Source: Dama dama
Taxonomy: Eukaryota > Chordata > Mammalia > Artiodactyla > Cervidae
Direction: 5' to 3'
Assembly (NCBI RefSeq): GCF_033118175.1
Contig: NC_083711.1
Location: forward strand, 42,666,001-42,730,000
Length of the DNA stretch: 64,000 nucleotides
A program made the translations under genes and the position numbers. Below are positions 54,456 through 64,000 of this stretch, piece by piece. The notes below the pieces were generated by a model, which was not told the origin of the DNA, made no database searches, and saw only the letters and a program-made list of their open reading frames with translations. How positions within the stretch are numbered: position 1 is the first letter of the stretch; every line of letters starts with the position of its first letter.

Positions 54456-55161
54456 TGAATTTGATGTGACCGGGGTTTAGATACTGATGGGGCTTGAATA
54501 GAGCCATTCCTATACATCCCTGAGCAGATGAGCACAGTTCTCTTAAACCTCTAAGTACTCGTTTTGGTTCTTCTTTTTATTATATGCCTTAAAGAAATTG
54601 TTATCAAAACAGAGTCATCCATTACATCATCAATCTACTAATATATATTCCAGTGCTTATTCTGCTAGGTATTTTTATCTGTACATGTTTGCATATATTT
54701 ATATCTATAACTGTATCTTTTCCTATACTTTATTTGCATCTGTATCTACATCTGTAATTATAACTGTATTTAAAAGTATTATGGCTTGGGAAATTCTGGG
54801 AATATAGTGACACCTGGAAAGAAACTAAAAAATGAACTCATAGTCAATATTTATAACAAAACTAGGTCACAAACAATTCCTTTGGATTTCAAAATATAAA
54901 CAGGTAAGAACAAGTCACCAATAGCCATAAAGCCTGCATAGCAACACCTTCATTGGAAGAAGCGAAAGGAAGTAACAGGGTGACTGAAGGACCTGAGATA
55001 AGAACTCACTAACCAGCCAGTAAATGTCACTGGAGAGTGTGGTGCAACCACTAGAAAATAACAGTTAAAAGTGGGAAGGTTTCTTCTGTTTCCTATAGTG
55101 GGTGAGTGCTTCTAAGGATCTGGGGTTGGTTAACCCTCATGAACTTTTGACACTGATTAAA
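54456..55161. other. Single-copy DNA, nothing recognised
   Basis: A loose tatctgta-type degenerate repeat lies at about 54690-54770. No gene. Confidence 0.5.
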
Positions 55162-55893
55162 AACCCTCTTGATGAAAGTGAAAGAGGAGAGTGAAAAGGT
55201 TGGCTTAAAACTCAACATTCAGAAACCTAAGATCATGGCATCTGATCCCATCACTTCATGGGAAACAGACGGGGAAACAGTGGAAACAATGGCTGTCTTA
55301 ATTTTTTTGGTCTCCAAAATCACTGCAGATGGTGACTGCAGCCATGAAATTAAAAGACGCTTACTCCTTGGAAGGAAAGTTATGACCAACCTAGACAGCA
55401 TATTAAAAAGCAGAGACATTACTTTGCCAACAAAGGTCCGTCTAGTCAAGGCTATGGTTTTTCCAGTGGTCATGTATGGATGTGAGAGTTGGACTATAAA
55501 GAAAGCTGAGCACAGAAGAATTGATGCTTTTGAACTGTGGTGTTGGAGAAGACTCTTGAGAGTCCCTTGGACTGCAAGTAGATCCAACCAGTCCGTCCTG
55601 AAGGAGATCAGTCCTGGGTGTTCATTGGAAGGACTGATGCTGAAGCTGAAACTCCAGTACCTTGGCCACCTCATGTGAAGAGTTGACTCATTGGAAAAGA
55701 CCCTGACGCTGGGAGGGATTGGGGGCAGGAGGAGAAGGGGACAACAGAGGATGAGATGGCTAGATGGCATCACTGACTCGATGGGCATGAGTTTGAGTAA
55801 ACTCCGGGAATTGGTGATGGACAGGGATGCCTGGCATGCTGCAATTCATGGGGTCGCAAAGAGTCGGACACGACTGAGCGACTGAACTGAACA
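55162..55893 (+). mobile_element. BovB 3' third
   Basis: Starts just past the catalytic box ('ctcttgatgaaagtgaaagagg') and ends 'gagcgactgaactgaac'. A 169-codon sense frame (55169-55678) preserves the RT thumb and 3' domain of BovB with few changes. With a 3' continuation in a second frame this is one of the less decayed BovB copies. The 189-codon antisense frame is a shadow. Confidence 0.96.
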
Positions 55894-56193
55894 GAATCAG
55901 GGTTTCCTTTAAGGATAGGGTCCCCTGTTAGGGAGAAACTGCCAGAAGTAAAAACACAATTGGTCTGGATATGGACAATAATAAGAAAAGAGGCTGCTGT
56001 AAAAGTGGGAAAGGGAAACAGAAATCTCAGAAAGCAAGTGAACACGTGTTTTAACACAACACCCCGGTACTAGAAGAAGGGAACTTTGAAGTTAGAAAAT
56101 GTCATTTGAGCTAAGATCACTTCTAAAAGCTCAAGAAAATAATTTCACATGAAAATGAATAACAAAACCGTGTTGTTCTGAACCCCATTAAAA
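55894..56193. other. Single-copy DNA, nothing recognised
   Basis: No gene or named repeat. Confidence 0.5.
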
Positions 56194-56207
56194 ATGATCA
56201 AGATACA

Positions 56208-56560
56208 GGACTTCCCTGGTGGCCCAGTGGTTTTTTTGAGAATCCACCTGCCAATGAAGGGGAAATGGGTTCAATCCCTGGTCTGGAAAGATCCCAAAGG
56301 CCGCGGAGCAACTAGGCCTGTGCATCACAACTCCTGAGCCCGTGCTCTAGAGCCCGCCAGCCACAACTAGTGAGCCCACATGCTGCATACTGAAGCCCGA
56401 ATGTGCTAGAGCAAGCGCTCCCCAATAAGAGAAGCCACTGCAATGAGAAGCCTGTGCACCACAACTAGGGAATGGTCTCTGCTCTCAGCAACTAAAGAAA
56501 GCCTCTGCACTGCAAGAAAGACCCAGCACAGACAAAAATAAATAAGTAGATACCTAAATA
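56208..56560 (+). repeat. CHR-type SINE, long form
   Basis: 'acttccctggtggcccagtgg', B-box-like 'gggttcaatccctgg', then the CHR body 'aactcctgagcccgtgctctag', 'gagaagccactgcaatgagaagcc', and tail 'aaaaataaataagtag'. Flanks 56194-56208 and 56561-56575 match at 12 of 15 positions, a decayed target-site duplication. The head contains a tttttt insertion. Confidence 0.88.
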
Positions 56561-56575
56561 ATTATCAAGGTACAA

Positions 56576-57070
56576 AGAGACTGAAGATGAAAACATGCTA
56601 GAATGATCTGTCTATAAAACAGATAAAAATTATATCCTGCTATTTCAAAACAAGTTTATTGACATTAAAATCTAATGTAAGATATAAATGGATGGCATAT
56701 CTGAATTTTTTAAAAGTCAGAAATAAGATGAAGGAACTCAAGAAAGAATTAGACATAAAAAATCATGTTGGATGAGGCAAACAAACACAGCAAATAATGT
56801 CTTAAGAAAAATGAAAGGTTAAAAGTTAAAAAAATTGAAATCCCATTTTTTGGAAAAAGGAAAAGGAACAAAGAGAGAGAAGCAAAGAAGATGTATGCAC
56901 AGATAATAGGTTTATCTGAAGAAGAAAACCAAGGAAAGAACCAACACTCAAACTGTAATTCAAGAAGGTTTATCTGGATACTAAAAAAGAGACATTAAAC
57001 TCTTATTGAAAGAACACATTTTATACTCAAGAATATCAGCGTTGAAAGACCAATCATCAAGATCTATGTT
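56576..57070. other. A-rich single-copy DNA, nothing recognised
   Basis: Very A-rich; no gene or named repeat. Confidence 0.45.
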
Positions 57071-57281
57071 AGGGAAACTCCATGGCTCAGATGGTAAAGA
57101 ATCTTCTTATAATGCAGGAACCTGGCTTCGATCCCTGGGTCAGGAAGATCTCCTGGAAAAGGGAATGGCAACCCACTCCAGTATTCTCGCCTGGAGAAAT
57201 TCCATGGACAGAGGAGCCTGGTGGACTACAGTCCATGGGGTCTCAGAGAGGTGGACATGACTGAGTGACTAACACTTCCCA
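57071..57281 (+). mobile_element. Bov-tA SINE
   Basis: Head 'gggaaactccatggctcagatgg', B-box 'ggcttcgatccctgg' (with the CpG retained), body 'gaatggcaacccactcc', end 'gacatgactgagtgact'. Confidence 0.94.
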
Positions 57282-57667
57282 CTTTCCTTGGACTTGAAAG
57301 AAAAAAAATCCTTTGGGCATCTGGGCAAATTTTCCTCTTAATAAGGGGAAATTATATCATCATTATACTTTTTGACAGCAATGATTCACACCAGAAAATA
57401 AGGAAGATACATTAAATACAACCAAGAGAGGAAATGTAAAAATAAGAACTTTATATCCAGCAAAATTATTCATAAATCAGGTAGAAATTTTTGTCAGCAT
57501 ATAGAACTCAAGGATATTGGGAATTTCTTATGAGCACATGTTGGAGGACTCTGCTGGAGAGTGAGTTTCAGGTGACCAGACTGACTAGGGTGATACTGAC
57601 ATATGTAACTGTGATAATAATGTATAGAATTAGGAATAAAGAAGGGTTAAAGAGTGTGGTGTGTAAT

Positions 57668-57880
57668 GGACTTCCCAGGTGGCTCAGTGGTGAAGAATCC
57701 ACCTGCCAATGCACGAGAAGTGGGTTCCATCCCTAGGTCAGGAAAATTACCTGGAGGAGGAAATGGCAACCCACTCCAGGATTCTTGCCTGGGAAATCCC
57801 ATGGACAGAGGACCCTGGTGGGCTCCAGTCCAAGGGGTCGCAAAGAGTCAGACACGACTGAAACGACTGAGCGGGCAGGC
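57668..57880 (+). mobile_element. Bov-tA SINE
   Basis: Head 'ggacttcccaggtggctcagtgg', B-box 'gggttccatccctagg', body 'gaaatggcaacccactcc', end 'agacacgactgaaacgact'. It retains several CpGs, so it may be comparatively young. Same orientation as the copy 400 bp upstream. Confidence 0.95.
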
Positions 57881-59289
57881 TCAGTGGAGTAAGTGGTAAG
57901 TGGAGGTGCTAGGATTGGACAACCATTCAACTTCCTGGAAGAGATTCTTTTAAGGACTCCTAAGTACCTGAGTGTTGAATTTAGCCCAGTAACTTTAGAC
58001 TGAGAAAATGTCCTTGAAGGACGTATATGTGTGTTATCTATTTTTAAAAGAGGATTAAATACTATAATTTTTAACACTGGTAGAGCTCTAATAATCTTGT
58101 TAGTATTTTCAGGATATTCACCAGTGGAATATCTCTGTTTTTGCCTAATATTTTTCTTAAAATATTGTTGTTTTAAGAATAATACTGCTATTCCAATCTT
58201 TCACTCCCTGGGGCAAAAGAGCATGGCTGAGCATCCAAGGTTATATTTCCTGTCTCTTAACATATATCTGGAACCTGTCTACAATAAAATATTTTGAACT
58301 TCATACCCCCTTCTTAATATGTATCTGAGATACATAGTCTGTCATATTGTTCTTCATCTTGTAGCTTTCACTCCTTTAATCAGATGCTCTTCTATATATT
58401 AAGGAAGTTAATTAGTAAAAATATTGTTTGAGGAATATATTAGAAAATATATAAAATCAGAGGTACCTTAGAGATTTCATTAGCTCCTACAATGTGTAAC
58501 ATAGGAAAGAGCTGAGACCACAGAAGTTATGACTTTCTAGTGTTTACAAAGCAAGTTCACAGCTAATACTTTTTGTAAGTATACTCAGGATGTGAGTTAA
58601 TTTACATTCTATCCATAGAAAAACAAAAAAAAAGTGTTCCTGGATTATTAATGGTTTCAAAAAGATTGGGTTACCCTTATGAACCCTTTAAAGTTGTATG
58701 CAGAAAATGCATATTACAGGTTGTATAACTGACTTTTCAGGGTCATGGTACAATACAAAATAAAATGAAACATTTTAATATTGTTGCATTATTTATTCCA
58801 TAATACATTCATTTTGCTTTGCATTGTCTTTATGGTACTTTAGAAATATTGAAAAAAAAAAACCCAGATGATACCAGTTATATAAGAGAGCTTTAATTAA
58901 AATAGTGTTTGATTATCAAAATTGATTTCAGTCATGATAAGTTATCATCCTCTTCCCTAACTCCTTGGCAGCCTTGCCATGCAGGCTGATTCTTTCTTGG
59001 AAAGGCAAACTTTTCCTTGTCTTAATGGCATATGCTACTCTGATTTTTCCCAGATATCCTGTGGACATTTTGGCCTGTTATTATTGGCCTGTCTCTTAAA
59101 AGTAGCAACCTCCAGTTTCTTTCCATGATTCTTTCAATTTATATCCTCAAACATTTTGTGTTTTCAAGTATTTCCACATATCCAACCATCACCCTTGCAT
59201 ATATGACTTCTAGTATTTTTGGCTTGTTTCCTATTACTAAAGCTGCATTTAAAACTGCCTGTTAAATATGTTTATTTTGATGTTTGCTG
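57881..59289. other. AT-rich single-copy DNA, nothing recognised
   Basis: No gene or named repeat; A run near 58851-58861. Confidence 0.5.
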
Positions 59290-60200
59290 GTATATGAGGT
59301 TTAATATGTCCAGATCTGAATTCAGTATTTCCTCAACATCTATACCAGCTTGTCCTCCTTATTTTCCTTTTTTTGTTGATGTCACATCTTTTTCCTAGTT
59401 ACCTAGGCTCAAAGCCTAGGAATAATTTTTCCTTATTGTATAGCATTCCCTGATCCTTGATATTCACAGAGTTGTCAAGACTTGCAGATTTTACCTCTGA
59501 AATAAGTGTTCCTTAATCTATGCTCAATTTTGCATTTCTCTTCTACAATTCTAGTTCATCTCTTTCCAGACCATTGCAGGAGTGAATTGTTGTTCTCCTT
59601 ATATCTGAAAGTCTTTGTAAATTACCTTGTAAATATGTTATGCTAATCTGCCAAAAGCATAGCTCCTGCTTGCATGTTAAAAGGACTGCCAATGGTCCCT
59701 ACTGGCTAACATTTTTGTCAAAGCATAATAACTTCTCTTGGAAATGGCTTTAGGCTACTTGCTATTGCCTTTTCTTTCACTTTGCTACATGGGTGCTATT
59801 CAAGTGTTTCTCAAATTTAACGTGCATATAAATCATATGTAGATAATGCGCTGTTCTCAAAAGGTATTGTGTACTTGCTTGGTTCTGCACTATCCATCGC
59901 CTCTGTACCTTGTCTCCTATCTCCTATGATAATCCTATTCCTCCTTCAAAATGAATACTGAAAGCCAACATATCCATGAGATCTCATTTGGATGAATTTT
60001 ATGTTCTTTCTCAAATTCTGAAACATCTATATTTTATTGTTCATAACACAAACTATATTACCTTGTATGATATTTTCTCAAATAGAAGATAAGAATTGTG
60101 AAGATGGGGCATGCTTTATTTTACTCTAAATTCCCTATAGACCTTGCTCAACACTTCATATGTTGTAAGTACTCAGTGACTACTATTTAAATGGAATTAC
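59290..60200 (+). repeat. Probable L2 LINE relic
   Basis: 'gtcaagacttgcagattttacctc', 'ccagaccattgcaggagtg' and a 3' end near 'aacacttcatatgttgtaagtactcagtgac' follow L2 order at high divergence. The middle part is poorly supported. Confidence 0.4.
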
Positions 60201-60682
60201 TCTGTGTTATTGAATGACACTGATAGAATAAACCACTAGCAAACAGACTTGTGTTTGTAATTAATGTTTTCGATATTTCCTGTAAAGAGGAAAAGCTTAG
60301 ATTCTCTTTAGCTGTGGCCTTTTCAGAAATGTTTGTATAAATACCAAATATCAGACTCTGCCCTATTGTTAAAACAACAAATTTTAAGTCAACTTAATGT
60401 TTGAAATTAAAAAGGAAAATGCTAAGTAGTAATGCATGAAGAAAGTTAAAGCTTTTAATTTTTTTTTTTCCCCAGGAAAACTTGAATTGGTACAGTTAAG
60501 TAGAAACAGGGTGTTCTTGTGGCTGAACTGAATTCTCTTACCTAGTTCTTCAACATATTGTTTGAAAAATGCTATGTGTTCTCAGTGGTTGTCTTATTTT
60601 GTCACCACTCAAGCAGAGGGAGAATTGGTCCATTGTAAAGTGAGACTTGCTAGAGCTTCAGACTTAAAGGAAAATTGTCCCT
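60201..60682. other. Single-copy DNA, nothing recognised
   Basis: No gene or named repeat. Confidence 0.5.
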
Positions 60683-60850
60683 GGGGTGTTCATTCAACCA
60701 TTCACATTTCTTGTGCTATTAATATATGCCAATCAGTGTGTTATAGACGCAGAATTGAAAATCATAATCATTTTCTTAGAATCTGCAAAAAATCTAGTGG
60801 GAAAGATGAAAAAATAAACAATCACTAACAAAACAATGTGACAAATGGTT
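60683..60850 (-). repeat. L2 LINE 3' end relic
   Basis: 'tgttcattcaaccattcac' through 'tatgccaatcagtgtg', 'atctagtgggaaagatg' and 'aataaacaatcactaacaaaacaatgtgac' are antisense L2 3' blocks in order. The 88-codon + frame overlapping it is not a gene. Confidence 0.6.
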
Positions 60851-61374
60851 AAAAAATTTGGGGAAGCTAAGGAGTCTAAGAGTGAGTAGGATTCGTTTGG
60901 TAGAACGGGCAGGAGAGGACATTTCACAGTGAGCAGCATTCCTTAACATTTTTTTTTTTTCATTATCACCCTCCTAAGGAGCATTTTTAGACCATTTTTT
61001 CCTAAATGCTAGCCCAACCCCCATGAAATGTTAATACCATAGATATATTGTATGTCCCTTTATGTATTGTGGCATGTTGGAGAGCCAAAGACCATTATAA
61101 TAGCTAACAATTTTTTGTCCCAGCAAGAGTCAATTTTCATTCCCTTGGGTCAATGCCACTCCCATTAAGAATGCTTGGCATGGAGGAACTAACCGCCTAG
61201 ATCCAGTCAGTTAATTTGAATGCCTTAGGGTTAGTCTTGCCAACCTAAAAATCTAAAAAGTTTCCTACTGCCCCCAGATTGTTATCTCTAACTTGCTGTC
61301 AGTAATTTTCAACTGATTATGGCTGTCAGCTAACTGGCTTTTGGGATAACCTTCTTGGCATTTAGTAGGTTAAG
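60851..61374. other. Single-copy DNA, nothing recognised
   Basis: Contains two gctgtcag octamers at 61295-61302 and 61322-61329 in a non-repetitive stretch. No gene. Confidence 0.45.
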
Positions 61375-61790
61375 ATTCTGCTGTGAGTAACAGAGAAGTG
61401 AAAATTAGTAGTGGTTTATGCAAGAAAGTTTAGTCCCTATTCTTTTCTTTATGTCAACAAAGGGCAGAGATGGGCAAACCAGAGCTGAAATATGCCTCTG
61501 CTCTTGAAGGACCAAATATGCCTCTTGAAGGACCCAGGTTCCCTCCAGTTCATGCTGCCTTGTCACTCTGGATTGGCCCTTGTCCGGGTTGCCATTGACA
61601 GCCTGGCTACAGGAGGAAGCAATGTAGAAGTAGGAGGGAAGCCACGTGACAGCTGTCTGGTAAGGGAGGATTCAGGAAGCTGCTACCGAGCACCCACACT
61701 CGTGGCACATTGCCCAGGAATTAGGCACATGGCCATACTTGGCTACGAAGGAGACTGGGCCATGTTGCCTTAATTCTGGTGGCCTTATGC
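61375..61790. repeat. Old mammalian interspersed repeat, family not named
   Basis: 'gattctgctgtgagtaacagag', 'cacatggccatacttggctacgaagg' and 'gagactgggccatg' follow a known old repeat whose name I cannot assign. A local tandem duplication (61488-61513 and 61514-61534, sharing aaatatgcctct and cttgaaggacc) sits inside. The 93-codon frame 61492-61773 is therefore unlikely to be a gene. Confidence 0.35.
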
Positions 61791-63367
61791 CCAGATAAAA
61801 TTTTTGTGAAAAATGAGACTGGATAGTGAGGAACCGCAAGAGTTTTTGTTATACCCTGCCATGAATTTTCACTTTGAAGGAATTATTTTTACTGGATAAA
61901 TAAGATTGCAACATTGATTGGATCAAAATACAATGCTTTAAAATGATCCACAATCAAAGATTTAATGAGTCAAGCTTCTTTAAGTATTCTTTTTCCCCAT
62001 GTAATTCCTATCTAGGCATGATTTTTTAAAAATATTTGTAATTAATAGATATAACTGTTCTTTTTTATTTAATGTTATAAATATATATTTTTCTGTTATA
62101 GAATCCTCATAATTTTAATAGCTTTATATTTGTTACTCTAAATATTTTCATGTGTATTAACTTTTCCTCATTTTTTATTATCTTTTTTATTTCCTTTATC
62201 GTCCTGCCAAAAGTGAGATAATTGGGATAAAGAAATTCATATGTCTTAAAATATACTGAAAAATCATTTTTTCAAAAGGGATCTTTCAATTTATTACTTT
62301 TTATGTTATGTATGAGAGTGTCAACTTGATTACCAAATTCCCTCATTGTTTTGGCTTTTAAAAAGGCACATTACTCTTGTATCAGTGTGTTCTTTTAAAA
62401 ACCAGTAGAGTTGAACATTTTATATATATATATATTTTACTCTATTAATCTTAAGTTCATGTCACTTTTTTCATTTTAGTGTTATCTTTCATACTAATTT
62501 CCATATACTTTTTATATAGCATATATATTAGTTTTTATATATATAAATTTTGCTGCAGATAGTTATCTAAATGATTTTCCTCTTTTAAAATCATTATTTT
62601 TATCATTCTATACATTTTTTACATAATGTAAAGAAATTTTACATATTGTAAAATAGCTCTTTTATGCATGTGGAGCTTACATATCATATAATAATATATG
62701 TTGTGAGGTTGTATATGATTGATATTTGTTTCTCCAAATTGCTCAGCAGTTATCACATTACATTTTAAAATAAATTCTCCCTTTACATCTATGATGTAGC
62801 ATTTTTAATACATAAATATATAACATGTGCATATATATGGATATGGATGCAACTGGAATTATCACTCTATTTTATTTGTTTTTGCAGCAATTTCCACTGA
62901 TTTAATGATGTTTTAAAATATACTTGGCAATAGTGAATAATTTTAACTCTTATTTTAACTTTATAACCTTTCTTTGAAATGCTATGTTTTGAGAGATTTA
63001 TCCATTTTTTAAAGGATATATATTTTTTAATGGAGTATTTTTAAAGAGGACAAAAACCCAATGATAAAACTTACTTTGGACACAGGGATTAAATTTTGAG
63101 AGTCATAAATGAGTACTGAGGAGTAGAGTAGCTCTCTTCATCCTCACCTCCCACCCTCAAGCAGTAGTACCTGTGGAGAATGCGTGGAGAGTATTTCTGC
63201 TCACAGATTGGAAGGAGGCTGAAGCTCAAATATCTGTACATTACTCTGACATAAATTTCTAGGTTACCTGATTACCTCTCACCAGTCATCTTTTGGGGAA
63301 GCGATCTATAAGAAACAACATTTTTCTCCAATGCCCCAAACAACCCTTATCTTCTTTATATTGGTGT
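61791..63367. other. AT-rich DNA, partly decayed antisense L1
   Basis: The part at about 62200-62700 has antisense-L1-like blocks ('tatgagagtgtcaacttgattacc', 'accagtagagttgaacattttatat') at high divergence. The rest shows nothing nameable. (TA)n near 62420-62435. No gene. Confidence 0.4.
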
Positions 63368-64000
63368 TCAGTTCATTTCAGTTACTCAGCATGTCCAGCT
63401 GTTTGTGACACCATGGACTGCAGCACGCCAGGCCTCCCTGTCCATCACCAATTGCCGGAGTTTACTCAAACTCATGTCCATTGAGTTGGTGAGGCCATCC
63501 AACAAAATCATCCTCTGTTGTCCCCTTCTCCTCCAGCCCTCAATCTTTCCCAGCAACAAGGTCTTTTTCAAATGAGTCAGTTCTTTGCATCAGGTGGCCA
63601 AAGTATTTGAGTTTCAGCTTCAGCATCAGTCATTCCAATGAATATTCAGGGCCGATTTCCTTTAGGATGGACTGGTTGGATCTCCTTGCTGTCCAAGGGA
63701 CTCTCAAGAATTTTCTCCAACACCACGGTTCAAAAGCATCAATTCTTTGGCACTCAGCTTTCTTTATAGTCCAACGCTCACATCCATACATGACTACTGG
63801 AAACACCATAGCTTTGACTAGACAGACCTTTGTTGGTAAAGTAATGTCTCTGCTTTTTAATATGCTGTCTAGGTTGGTCATAACTTTTCTTCCAAGGAAC
63901 AAGTGTCTTTTAATTTCATGGCTGCAGTTACCATCTGCAGTGATTTTGGAGCCCCCCCAAAATAAAGTCTGTCACTGTTTCCACTGTTTGCAATGAAGCG
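63368..64000 (-). mobile_element. BovB 3' third, running off the window
   Basis: Antisense from the 3' end 'ttcagttcatttcagttactc' to 'gtctgtcactgtttccactg' and beyond the window edge. A minus-strand frame (63902-63630) retains the BovB 3' domain and a plus-strand frame is its shadow. Near 63985-64000 a small deletion relative to other copies is visible. Confidence 0.95.

Noticed and set aside
55219..55788. Longest open frame in the window (189 codons, minus strand)
   Set aside because: It is the exact antisense of the BovB 3' domain; other BovB copies give similar antisense frames (63607-63996 +, 43243-43644 -).
57120..57140. tRNA-like B-box sequences (here and in every Bov-tA and CHR copy), considered as tRNA genes
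   Set aside because: Each is part of a SINE head; no cloverleaf with acceptor-stem pairing is present.
61492..61773. 93-codon frame in a GC-richer stretch, considered as an exon
   Set aside because: It lies within an old interspersed repeat and includes a local tandem duplication.

Overview
The window is nuclear DNA from a ruminant, almost certainly a bovid (cattle, sheep, goat or buffalo type). The evidence is the repeat content: many Bov-tA SINEs (tRNA-Glu-like head joined to a Bov-A body), a dimeric Bov-A2, about ten BovB (RTE-clade LINE) copies ending in the gaactgaact tail, CHR-type SINEs and ruminant-style L1 3' ends. Species cannot be fixed from sequence alone. I found no convincing protein-coding exon, rRNA, tRNA gene or CRISPR array. 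The open reading frames of 60-190 codons are either remnants or antisense shadows of BovB, L1, L2 and Bov-tA, or chance frames in AT-rich DNA. It reads as intergenic or deep intronic DNA.

Layout. 1-5.1 kb: mostly single-copy DNA with MIR and L2 relics and a CpG-bearing block at 540-900. 5.1-6.7 kb: a CHR SINE, a retroviral-type LTR cut by an L1 tail, and two Bov-tA in opposite orientations. 7.4-12.4 kb: old antisense L1 sequence, interrupted by a Bov-tA and then by a 1.25 kb BovB. 13-18 kb: a Bov-tA, a BovB 3' end beside a TA/CA microsatellite, a 700 bp L1 with clear target-site duplications, and an L2 relic. 18.2-22 kb: an antisense L1 whose two ends share a 14 bp duplication, whose middle is replaced by other DNA, and which carries a nested BovB. 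22-29 kb: quiet DNA with old MIRs. 29.6-31.6 kb: a Bov-tA/BovB composite and a Bov-tA pair. 31.9-33.1 kb: an old L1 3' region. 34-41.6 kb: several Bov-tA, an L2 with recognisable reverse-transcriptase residues, and a Bov-A2 nested in a Bov-tA. 42.3-47.6 kb: four BovB segments, two of them with 5' inversions. 48.9-54.4 kb: an L2 with a nested L1 tail, LTR-like sequence, and three L1 3' ends side by side. 55-58 kb: BovB, CHR and two Bov-tA. 58-63.3 kb: AT-rich DNA with L2 relics. 63.4-64 kb: a BovB running off the window.

The main interest is structural. Nested insertions with readable target-site duplications give an order of events. Two BovB copies have 5' inversions that fit twin priming, one bounded by a perfect 12 bp duplication. 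One L1 has both termini and matching duplications but a non-L1 interior. Four single-copy blocks (540-900, 33.83-34.06 kb, 44.64-44.90 kb, 50.14-50.40 kb) have motif content like conserved enhancers. No multi-gene system was found.
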